From Endomychus coccineus (lineage: Eukaryota > Arthropoda > Insecta > Coleoptera > Endomychidae), in NCBI GenBank assembly GCA_958510875.1, contig OY294068.1, positions 198,734,315 through 198,798,314 on the forward strand: DNA of 64,000 nt, read 5' to 3'. Below, one piece after another: positions 50,634-62,193 of the stretch. Within the stretch, counting starts at the first letter, position 1. The number at the start of each line of letters is the position of its first letter. The notes below the pieces were generated by a model. That model did no database searches and was not told the origin of the DNA. It was given only the letters and a program-made list of their open reading frames with translations. The position numbers were made by a program, and so were the translations under genes.

Positions 50634-51869
50634 TGAGTAGATACAAGAAAGTGAATGCAGACAGACAAACCGACAACTTTTTGGATTACGAAACGTGACG
50701 TGATTCAGAATATCATTACCGATTCATTACTTATACACTGCCTCGGAGAACAATAAACATTTTTCGTGACTAAAAAGAATATTAATAATTATTTAGAAAC
50801 TCTAAATATTGTTTTTACTGGTTATTGTCTAGATCAAATGTCTTGTACAGGTTGTGCACATTAAACCGCGGTTTTCAAATTGCTCAAGGCGTATTAAACC
50901 TCTACTCCAATCACTTGGACATTCGTAAAGCATAATCAAAATATTTTGAACTTGAGGGAGTCAAGGATCCAAACATTGAACGGATTATGTGATTTTGTTT
51001 TCAAGAACTAACATCCGTTAATTGATTGTAAAGTAATCAAGCTAATCAGATACTACACAACCAACTGCAAAGATATTTTCGAATCCGTTTAGCTAACCTG
51101 TAATATTTTTTGAAAATAATAATCGATTTATTCAACATGGTTCTTATATACAATATATTTGATACCAAAAAAACAGTGAATGAATCATTTCAAATTTAAT
51201 TCACCCTCAACATTTCTCCATAAAATGTTTCGTCAAATCCAATTAAAATAACAACAGAATACGCAAATCAGTTCAAAAGCAGTTAAGCCGAACAATATCA
51301 CAGAAATAAATTCCCTACGGTTGACCTTTTTCAGTTTTCGCAACACAATTTTAATACATTTTTGTTGTGACCAAAACAGTTAGACCCCCTTTAGAGTTAG
51401 TTTTTGTCAATTTCTAGTGAGTGAGTGTAGCAAACAACAAGTTATAATTACGATATGAAACATATTTTGCACTTACTTCAGATGACTTCGAACTGTATAC
51501 ATTATAGTAAACGAAGATGTAATATGTTCCATTCCCGACTCCCTAAAGGTCGCCTTTGACTGTGGAATGGATGATTTCATATTTGAATGCTGAAACGCCC
51601 AAATTCTTGAAATGGTTCTGAAACAAATTTAAAAAGTTTTTTCTCTACACTCCAACTATCGGAACTTCACTATAGATAAGAAATAATCACCCTTATCCAC
51701 TAAAAATACTGTCAAAGTACTGAGGACCTTTCGGCTACCAAGTAGCCATCATCAGAGTAAACTAAATTATAAATCAAAATATTCCTGTTTAGATACCATT
51801 TGGGGATAATAATGTAAACAAGGGGTACCACTCATCAACTGGTGCTGAATCGGACAGACTATGTAGAAC
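50634..51869. other. Unannotated stretch
   Basis: No gene. On -, about 51,719-51,765 has CTGATGA, GGCTAC-TTG-GTAGCC and GAAAGG in hammerhead order and may be another Penelope terminus. Confidence 0.4.
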
Positions 51870-53870
51870 TCATCATCTCGAATTATTAATTTTCGCGGAT
51901 GATCTGACTTTCCACATGAATTTGATATAACAGGAGTGATATTATATGCCGACGTTTTGTCAACTAACACAAGCGATATGACATCAGCAACAAAATATGA
52001 AATTAAATAAATTGAATCTCCAAACCATATACTAGTTTTTCGATAGAAAAAAAAACTATATATTTAATCGTGAAAAGAAGTTTCTCACACATGATCAGAA
52101 AAAAAATATTGTTTTATATTATTGATATTTTTCTTTCAAATTCCTGCATCTCCTAGTGCTTCCCGAAAACGGTCAATAATTCAAGAGTGTTTCATTAGTA
52201 GTAGAGAGTAATCCTTCCATTTATAGTTTCAATTTAAACCTAACATATGATTTAAAAAAGCAATAATATACACGGTATTCGATACAAATAATAAGTTGAC
52301 TTATTCCAAGTTATTAAGGTTCTATCATAAAATGTTATTAATTAATTATGCCAAAATGTTGACCTTCAATAGCTAGTAGGTACTACATTTTTCTAGTGAT
52401 AGATGGGTTAAGCATAGTTGGTTTCATTTTTTCATAAATGGAAGATCTGTTCGAATGAGTATTGGTAGAAATCGTGGTAGCTTTCAATTTCAAGAGGTGA
52501 AAAAATTGTTAAATATATTTCGATATGAAGCTCAATATATGGGGTGTGTCGCAGTTTCAAGTCACCTTGTATTTTATTTCAAGAAATTTGATGTACTTTC
52601 ATTTTTATTAAGAACTCCATATAAGTACGTAATAAAATTTAAAATAATTAATTTGCCACTTATTTCCAATTTAATAACAAAAAGATTTTGAGAAATTAGT
52701 TAGGAATGAAAAAATTTATGCTTGCAAAAATGTAAGTCAAGTTGTTTCATATGGAGTATGCAGAGGGTGTTGAACTCGCACTGATTTTCATATACAATTG
52801 AACATAACTTCTGAAATACCCCATAATATAATTTTATGAAGCACGTGTATTACAAGTATGAAAACATGAATCTAATCTAAATTCGAAATAATACATAAGT
52901 ATGGTACCACATTTGAGAAAAAGTATTTTTGGTTCACCCTAGTAATATGGAACATATGAAAATAATATTGAAATGTGAAGTTTACAGATGTCTACAATTC
53001 TCGTCAATAATTTTATTTGATATTTCCTATAACGGATAATAACACACTACCGCACCCTGTATAATGTGGACCAGATTAAGTACTTACAACATAAAATTGT
53101 TTTCTTTGATATTATTCCATTGTCGAGTCATTGGAACAGGTATTTTAATGAATTTAGTTTGCTTTCTTTTGAAAAAACAGCAGTCTCATGAATACATCTG
53201 CTTGTTTTAATTTGAACTAGTTTTTGTTCCATTCAATTATAATAGCCTGACCTTTGTACCTACTTGGGTTGGTTTTTAAGACAAGTTGAAAATATTGAAC
53301 CTGTAGGCGATGCATCTTTCGATCTGTCTTCAAATAAACCACAGAAATCAAATCTATGTGTTCCGCGCTGTAGGCTGTACATGATTTCGAAAGTGCTAAT
53401 TATAAAATTCACAAGTTGAAAAATTGAACCAGCATGTTGGGGTGTGATTAGCCGATTGCATTAATCATTCGTTGGCACCTACAGTCTTTAGTATAAACGT
53501 GAATTCAAAGCAAATTAATAAAGGTTTTTTCAAAACGATACGGTCAGAAACAAGCCTAACAATTGGTTAAATGATAATTATTCTGAAATGATAATTTTGG
53601 GTGGATACGTATAATATAATAAAATTGATCAAGAATTGGTTACTTACATTGATTAGTTCAGATTGATTTGGGAAATTGTATCAAAATTACAAGAAATACT
53701 TAAACACTAAATCGGAAAAACTAATGAGCTACACCACTCTCAAGCGTCATTAAACAACTGAATCATCATACCGATGCGAACTAGCCACTGGTCGTTAGAA
53801 CAAATGAAACAAATTACCGTGATCATAGATGTTATGCATAGAAATAGCAATTTGTATTATGCAGAAACTT
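51870..53870. repeat. Segmental duplication, copy A
   Basis: 51,880-52,080 matches 54,948-55,160, and 52,637-53,845 matches 55,768-57,030, both in direct orientation with small indels. The 556 bp between the two blocks are absent from copy B. No gene seen in it. A third partial copy lies at 53,860-54,170. Confidence 0.7.
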
Positions 53871-54279
53871 TTGCAAAAACAGGAGTCTCATGAATTCATC
53901 TGTTTGCTGAACTAGCGTCTTGAGGCGTGGTTAGATGATTGCATTCGTTAGCAGCTGAATTACTTTTTATATTCCTACATTTTTTACATTAGTATGAACG
54001 TGAATTCAATGCATATTTAGAAAGGCTTAATCAAATGATATGAGGAAATTAATAGTTAGAAACAAGCTTAACAACTGGTTAAATAATAATTATTATGAAA
54101 TGATAACTTTGGGTGGATAAGCACAAATAACAAAAAATTGTTCAATTATTAGTTACTTACATTGAAATATCGTATCTTTCTGGTGTTACACTATTGGTGT
54201 GTGATTTATTCAGTTATGTAGACTGTACGTTTGCTGTATTTGATGTTATGAAGAATTTATTTGAAATGATTTTACAATA

Positions 54280-54620
54280 CTCAACAAATGCTACACTGTT
54301 TCTCGAAAGACGCTACACAAACAACTGCGGTCTGGAAACTTCTAGAAACACATCACGCCACCACGTTAACGTTAACCAATCAGTGCGAAGCATTTTGTTC
54401 CTGCTTACGAAACGAACAACGGCTACGGCAGACGATCAGTTCCGAGAACCCGTCACGGTCACAACCAAAGAGTTCTATATTAAGAGAAGAAGTTGTATCG
54501 TTTGTATATAAAGAGAACGTATTTTGGGAGTCCACCGCGGTTACCCTCTCACCGCAACCCAAGCGTTCGAGGAGGTTTGTTTTTTTCCCTTTCTCAAACC
54601 AAACGAAATACAAAACACGC
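54280..54620 (+). promoter_or_regulatory. Candidate heat-shock-type promoter
   Basis: GGAAACTTCTAGAAA (54,334-54,348) is a perfect three-unit heat-shock element (GAA-2-TTC-2-GAA). TTCTCGAA lies 30 bp upstream, and TATATAAAG is at 54,505-54,513. The stretch is more GC-rich than its surroundings. No coding frame that I recognise follows. Confidence 0.35.
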
Positions 54621-54947
54621 GCCGCTTTAAAAAAAATATATATATAAAAGGAAAAAAGGGAATACATTTTCAATAATAACAGATTTTTAAAAATATATTA
54701 TAATTTATTGTAAAAAAAGTTTTCTATCTTCCATAAAAACAAGTTAATTTTGTATTATGTTGTCGTACATTGGTAGCCTCGATCATGCGTAAAGAACGAA
54801 AAAAGGGAGACTCCCCAAATACGGTATAAATCCGACTTGTCTTCTCTAGATATAGAACTCTTTGGTCACAACTCGCATTACCACAATAACGCTACCCAAA
54901 CGTGATTAAGTTATAAACTGATTCCATGCGACATTATATGTAAAACT

Positions 54948-57040
54948 CATCTCAAATTAGTAATTTTCGAGGTTAGTCTTTTTTGATCTGACTTTCCATG
55001 AATTTTATATAACAGGAGTGATATTATATGCCGACGTTTTGTCCTCTAACAAAAGCCGTATCATCAGCAACAAAATATGAAATTAGATAAATTGAATCTC
55101 CAAAACCATATATTATGTTTTTCGATACAAAAAAACTATAAATTTAATCGTGAAAACAAGTGTGGTCGTCAAGGACAAGGACAGGTATTTTTCAGCGCCC
55201 CCTTGACCGTCTGCAGCGGCTTGCATACTGAACGACTCCGACGAGAGCCCTTGAAGCTCTTGCTGGATTAACACCACTACACTTATACATTCAACATCAT
55301 CATTTGAGGGGAGGGGGCTTAGCCCCCTGATGCACTTAGACCACTCAGTTGGGCCCATTGTGCGCCCCGTGGTCACAAGCCTATTCTATTCCAGCAGGTT
55401 TGTGGCCCGCCAGAAACCCAGAATATTGCCAGTGCTGGCTTCCATAAGTTCTTTTGGGAGCAGTTTTGATACTTCGAAGTGACGGTGCCTGAGGGCTGTC
55501 AATGCAGAGCATTCCAACAGGATGTGAGAGGTAGTTTCTTCCGCCTCTCTGCCGCCCCAGAAGTCTGACCCCTACCTTAGACCCGTCTGTGTGTCGGTGC
55601 CCGAGGGATGCTAATGCTGGGCATTCCAACAGGATGTGAGAGGCAGTTTCTTCCGTCTCTCTGCATTTCCTACATGTCATCTGTGATGTCCATAGTGTGG
55701 AGATGTTTGTTAAGACGATAGTGACCGGTTGGGATTCCAGTCATCTCTCTGATGTCCCTTCTGTTATATGAAATTTAAAATAATTAATTTGCCACTTATT
55801 TCCAATTTAATAACAAAAAGGTTTTGAGAAATTAGTTATTAGTTAGCAGTGCAAAAAGTTATGCTTGCAAAAAATGTAAGACAAGTTGTTTCATATGGAG
55901 TATACAGAGGGTGTTGAACTCGCACTGATTTTCATATACAATTGAACATAACTTCTGAAATACCCCATAATATAATTTTATGAAGCCATGTATAACAAGT
56001 ATGAAAAGATGAATCTAATCTAAATTCGAAATAATACATATGGTACCACATTTGAGAAAAAGTATTTTTGATTCACCCTAGTAATATGGAACATATGAAA
56101 ATAATATTGAAATGTGAAGTTTACAGATGTCTACAATTTTCGTCAATAATTTTATTCGATATTTCCTATAATAACGGACAATAACACACTGTACCCACAT
56201 CCTGTATATTGTGGAACAGATTAGGTACTGACAGCATAACATTATTTTCTTTGATATTATTCCATTGTCGAGTCATTGGAACAGGTATTTTAATGAATTT
56301 AGCTTACTTTCTTTTGCAAAAACAGCAGTCTCATGAATTCATGTTTGTTTTAATTAGAACTAGTTTTTGTTCGATTCAATTATAATAGACTGACCTTTCT
56401 ACTTGCGTTGGTTTTTGTGACAAGTTGAAAAAATTGAATCAGTAGGCGACAAAAAGACAAAGAGTATATAGAACTCTCTGGTAGGCGATGCATCTTCATA
56501 GAGATTAATCTAAATAAATTTTATATCTCTATGTGCATCTTTCGATCCGTTTACAATTACACCACAGAAATCAAATCTATGTGTTCCACGCCGTAGGCTG
56601 TACATGATTTCGGTAATGCTAATTATAAAATTCACAAGTTGTTGGGTTGTGGTCAGGTGACTGCATTAATCATTCGTTGGCATCTACAGTCTTTAGTATA
56701 AACGTGAATTCAAAGCAAATTTATAAAGTTTTTTTCAAAACGATACTGTCAGAAACAAGCCTAACAATCGGTTAAATGATAATTATTCTGAAATGATAAT
56801 TTTGGGTGGATACGTATAATATAATAATTGATGAATAATTGGTTACTTACATTGATTAGTTCAGATTGATTTGGGAAATTGTACCAAAATTACAAGAAAT
56901 ACACTAAATCGAAATAACTAATGACCTACAGCACTCTCAAGTGATATTAAACAACAGAATCATCATCCCGATGCGAACTAGCCACTGGTCGTTAGAACAA
57001 ATGAAACAAATTACCGTGATCATAGATTAGAATGTTTTTT
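54948..57040. repeat. Segmental duplication, copy B
   Basis: Direct partner of 51,870-53,870. It differs by a non-LTR retrotransposon fragment at 55,161-55,767 and an about 80-bp insertion near 56,450-56,535. Confidence 0.7.
55161..55767 (-). mobile_element. 3' end of a non-LTR retrotransposon
   Basis: On -, the sequence reads RRDIREMTGIPTGHYRLNKHL and then MTCRKCRETEETASHILLECPAL, the C-terminal Cys/His knuckle and preceding segment of jockey/R1-type ORF2. An about 110-bp block (AGGATGTGAGAGG...TTTCTTCCG) is duplicated in it. The 3' UTR includes a GGGGGCT/AGCCCCC stem. It is 5'-truncated. Confidence 0.75.
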
Positions 57041-59502
57041 ATACCAGTATGTTTAAAGCAGAGTCATGTCATGCGCAGAAATAGTAATTTGTATTATGCA
57101 GTGTTTTCATATCGTTTACATTCATTGAAATTATAATGAGTTATAATTAATAAGTTTGTCAGTTATGAAATAGATTTCTCAAACGATCTTGTGTAATTCG
57201 ACCACGTCAGTGGTCTATCGACAAAGAGTAGGTACCTATATCCTAATCTGTGCTATTTATAAACTCGTATGGTAACCAGCCTGTGTTCGTAAATTCGTAA
57301 TGGAAGCGAATGTAATGCAACCCATGTTCACCTATAATAACCCTGAATAGTCACGTACCTTATTGGCGCAAGCGATATTCGAACGTATTTCTGTACCGAA
57401 TCATAAACATCCTGTTCTGTTTGTATTCATTTGTGTTCTACACTTCGAGCGCTATTCACTTGCTTACATTAGTCACTTCACTTTTATTTCGAATATTTCG
57501 ATGTCGGAAAGAAGCATTCAATATGGCCAGTCTGGGAAGTAATAGTTGCCGCCTTTATTTAGTCAGTCTATGATTACTATAATACAACGTGCTTATTATC
57601 TCTGGTCTAAGGGTATTGTTTACCTTAAAGTTGTTCTGTGATCAGAACCGGTTGAGTAGTGAAAAAACTGAACAAAAAATCGGAGAGAGTGATTCAGCTA
57701 CATAGTTTAAGTTTCGTTGTATTTCTTCGTTGGTGTCAATATAATATAATTATAAAGTTATTCTTGCTTTATGATGGTAGAATGAGGATTGCAATCCGTG
57801 TTGATATGGTTTTCCAAGTCGTGAAGATATTTCATATAGTAAAACTTGCCGTCATTACATATCTTAGAAATAAATCGATGGAACGTTCCAGAATTAGTTG
57901 GGAAGTTAGTAAGCGCTGGAAAATAACAAATGAACCAAGTAGCTGAACGAATTCTTGAATTATGATGCACAAATGGTCAGTACCTGCTGTAAATCTTAAT
58001 TTGGAAGAGTGAAATTCCTTTTCTCATAGACTTATATTGATTTAATGATGTTTTGATGGAAGTTATTCAATCTCAAATTATCGTTTCTTAAGTTACATTT
58101 CAATGAAGAATGTGTTCATTTAGAGATTCGTTGGCTACTGCCTGAGAAATTGTGTTTTGTTGCAGTTGTTCTTGGCATTATAATGGGCTCAACTTTGAGT
58201 AGTAACTACCTTAATGAACGAATTCATGATACAAAAATTGTGAGTACTTATTCCAATATTAACACTGATATATGAAAGAAACGTTTCAAATGTTACGATA
58301 GAAGTTGGAAGAGTAAAATTCCTTTTCTCATCGATTCATGTTGATTTAATGAACAATAGTTATTCAATCTCAAATTATCGTTTCTTAAGATACAATTGAA
58401 GAAAGATGTGTTGATTTACAGATTCCATAGCTGCATGTTTGAGAAATTTTATTTTATTGGATATCTTAGCATTATGATGGGTTCAGCTGTGAGTGGTTAT
58501 TGAATAGTGATCTACACGTTTCTTCAACATCTAGTGATTTTATGAAACAAGCAATTGGTCCATTTGATTGATCCTTTGACTACTTGAACATTAGATGTAA
58601 GTAATTCCATTTTTTTCATATACTAATATAGAACTTAAAAATAAAATTTGTTATGACGATAATATAGTAGAGGAAATTAATGCAAGAAGCTCTTATTTTT
58701 TGTAATGGGATGGATTTGAATGAAACCTTTTGCATTCGCTTCATTTTTGGACCAAAAAACTTTGTTAACCTTTATATTTTGGCGGTCGCACCCTCTCTTT
58801 TTGCAAGAGGGGTTGTTAGCAACCCCATTTTCTATCTCGCCTAGTTCTTAACTGAATTCCTTCAAATTTGCATACAGGGGTTACCAAGAGTCCTAAAGAA
58901 TTCAATTTTGCGTAAGAATACCTTTTTTTTATGACTCATATATCACCACCCCTTAGCTGACCTCTTAGTTACCCCCTAGCTGCAAAAGTAAAATTGCCAT
59001 TTGCAGCAATGATTTTGATTTTAGAGAAAAATTTCAAGATACAAAAAATGTTTTAAATTCAGGTTTTTGTAGGAATTGGCCATTTTTAATGTCATTTACT
59101 ACCACCCTCCATTTTCCCCATCCCTAAAATTTTAAATGCATTTTGGGGCCAATCTATTGGTTTTACGCAAAATTGACAGAACACAAAAAGTGTTTAGAAT
59201 TCAATTTTACGTAATTAAAGTATATTCGCATGTTCACTTTCAACACCTTTTTACCTTGAGAGGGTGAACATCCCAACTTATTTCGTAAGAGAGCCGGATT
59301 TTCCCATGTAAGTAGGGAAATGTTAAATAAAAACACGTGAAAATTATATTTGAAGAATACCCCTTCATTCTGCACCCTATCAGATGGATCTCCAAGGGGT
59401 GGGAGTGAAGTCATATGCTGCATCACTATATACAAGACGAAATAAAATGCCCATTTTTTTCATATTTTATAACGAAAAAATCATCGTAAATTATAAAGTT
59501 CA
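57041..59502. other. Intergenic stretch with an about 304-bp tandem duplication
   Basis: TTGGAAGAGT...AAATTCCTTTTCTCAT at 58,001 recurs at 58,305 with the following 200 bp diverged. No gene is supported. A 95-codon frame at 57,659 has no signature. Confidence 0.45.
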
Positions 59503-61647
59503 TATACATGGTGATTCAGTTTTTTCGTTCATAACTTCGGTAAACGATAGAACTTCCACAAATAATAGGGGTCTTTTATGTGAAATTTTTCTCTAAATAA
59601 CATCGTTTCCGAGATACAGGGTGTTGAAGTTTTGAAAAATTATTACCATTTTATCTATATCTTCTGAATAAATGGACATTTTTAGTTCAAACTTGGTACC
59701 CTCTAGTTTTACTGGATGCCAAATTGTTTTGGTGTCAACATATTCTTGAGACAAATACAGTAGCGTAGTTATGGGGTTTTGTACGCATTTAAACCCCATA
59801 AACTTCTACGCCAATGATCGGAAATTATTGTCGTATATAAATTTGAAAACATTGATTTATTTTCTATAAAAAAGTATTCTTGATAAATTTCCTGTTCGAG
59901 CTATTTTCATCTAATCAGGGCTATCTCATGGAATTTCTTTTGAAAGGCTTTTTAAAAAGTAAAAAATTTGAATACCTTTTTATTGGTAACGGTAAAAAAT
60001 AATCATTCAAGATAAATGCTGAAAATGATATCCATTTACTTCAACGCAACGGCCACATCGATTTCTCAACGACCTTCTTTTTCGAATTAACATTTTATTA
60101 TTTATTTCACCACAAGCTCTTTGAATACGATTCAGCAGATCTTCTATATTATGAACCGGCGTGGCATAAACTTCATCTTTCAAATAACCCGAACCAAAAA
60201 AGTTCAGAGGATTAAGGTCAGGTGATCGAGGAGGCCACGCAACTGGACTAAATACCAATCCATCTTTCACCGTAGGTACTTCCTATTTAGTCATTATCGT
60301 ACTTCCAAAATGGGCAGGCAGTCATCCAGTTGTATTCATATATTTGTTCTCTCATTGAGAGATGTTTCCTCAAACATGTCTTCGTGATTAGTTTCCAAAA
60401 ATGTGAAAAATGCAGCAGTCGTTAGTATACTGGTAAAACGTATTGGCCAGATTTTGTTTTTCTAAATGCCAAGCCAGACATTGACTGAATATTTCTTGGA
60501 AATTCCTAGATCTTGTACCATGAGTGTTTTCATTTGCTCTGTGTAAAATGTGCTTCATCTGTCCACAATATTTGCTGGAGAAAGTTTTTGTTGTTGTTCA
60601 GTTTCTTATGGGCAAATGAGAATCCATCATGGTAGACATTTTCAAGAAGAATTCAAGATCAATGTCTGGCTTGGCATTTAGAAAAACAATATTTTGGCCC
60701 ATACGTTTTACCAGTATACTAACGACAGCTGCATTTTTCAAATTTTTGGAAACTAATCACTAAAAGAAATGTTGGAGGAAACACCACTCAATGAGAGAAT
60801 AAATATATGGATAAAACTGGATGACTACCCTGCCCATTTTGGAAGTACGATAATGGTTAAATAGGAAGTAAGGTGAAAGATGGATTGGTAGAGGTGGTCC
60901 AGTTGCATGACCTCCTCGATCACCTGACCTTAATCCTCTGGACTTTTTTGGTTGTGGTTATTTGAAAGATGAACTTTATGCCACGTCGGTTCATAATATA
61001 GAAGATCTGCTGAATCGTATTCAAAGAGCTTGTGGTGAAATAAATAATAAAATGTTAATTCGAAAAAGAAGGTCGTTGAGAAATCGATGTGACCGTTGCG
61101 TTGAAGTAAATGGATATCATTTTCAGCATTTCACTTGAATGATTATTTTTTACCGTTACCAATAGAAAGGTATTAAACTTTTTTACTTTTTAAAAAGCCT
61201 TTCTAAAGAAATTCCATGAGATAACCCTGATCAGATGAAAATAACTCGAAAAGGACCTCTAAGTGAAATTTATCATGGATACTTTTTTATAGAAAATAAA
61301 TCAAACCTCTTGAATTTGTATACAATAATAATTTCCGATCATTGGCGTAGAAGTTTAAGGGGTTTACATGCGTACAAAACCCCATAACTACCCTACTGTA
61401 TTTGTCTCAAGAACATTTTGTCACCAAAAAAATTTCTCATCCAGTAAAACTAAGGTTTACCAAGTTTGAACTAAAAATCTTCATTTGCTTAGAAGATAAT
61501 GAAGAAAATGTAATAATTTTTCAAAACTTCAACACCATGTATCTTGGAAACGAAATGATTTAGAGAAAAATTTTATATGAAAGACCCCTATTATTTTTAG
61601 AATCGTTTACCGAAGTTATGAACGAAACAACTCAAACACCCTGTATA
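59503..61647. mobile_element. Head-to-head mariner/Tc1-type relic (palindromic)
   Basis: The right tip on - reads TATACAGGGTGTTTGAGTT and the left tip is a diverged version with TA at both ends. The arms of about 1 kb are inverted around about 60,570. Each arm holds the C-terminal part of a DDE transposase. The - frame 60,007-60,270 has WPPRSPDLNPLNFF and GYLKDEVYATPVHNIEDL, and the + strand at 60,900-61,138 has the same with frameshifts. The N-terminal half is missing, so it is not autonomous. Confidence 0.7.
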
Positions 61648-62193
61648 CTAATAGACATCATCAAGCTTCGATCATCTATTCAATCGATAAGAGTTGTATA
61701 AATCTTAGTGACAAATCGCTCATGTAACTGAAAGTACTAAAAGCAATGTTTTTTGATGAAGGTTAGTTTATCATTTGAAATGTTATATTTTTGTTACTGA
61801 GGAGCAAGTGGTTATTCTATGGGAAAAAAGTTGACAAAACCCTCAAAATTGATACTAAAGAAAACACATATTTATTTTGTATCATTGTTTGAAGCTTCAC
61901 TTTGTGATACATGGCATTTTTGTTGTTGTCAGCGGATTGTAGTTGTAGGTGCTACGTCATTGTAGTTTGGGGGTAGGGATGGGAAAGTAGAGATACGAAT
62001 TTTTCTAGTTTTAAAACATTTTTTCAAACTGAATATGATTCTGGAAAATTTCTGGATCCATATATCTCCCATTAAGCGTTGATTCTGTATTTTTTCTTTA
62101 TTTGCTAGGATTCCTAGCTAGGTATGTGGGAACTGTGCAGGTACATATACCTGATGTTATCACAGAATGGCCTAAACTTGTTCAGCTGGTTTG

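Noticed and set aside
54194..54673. Overlapping frames of 97-119 codons near the heat-shock element
   Set aside because: They shadow each other on both strands and show no family motif. The region is better seen as regulatory.
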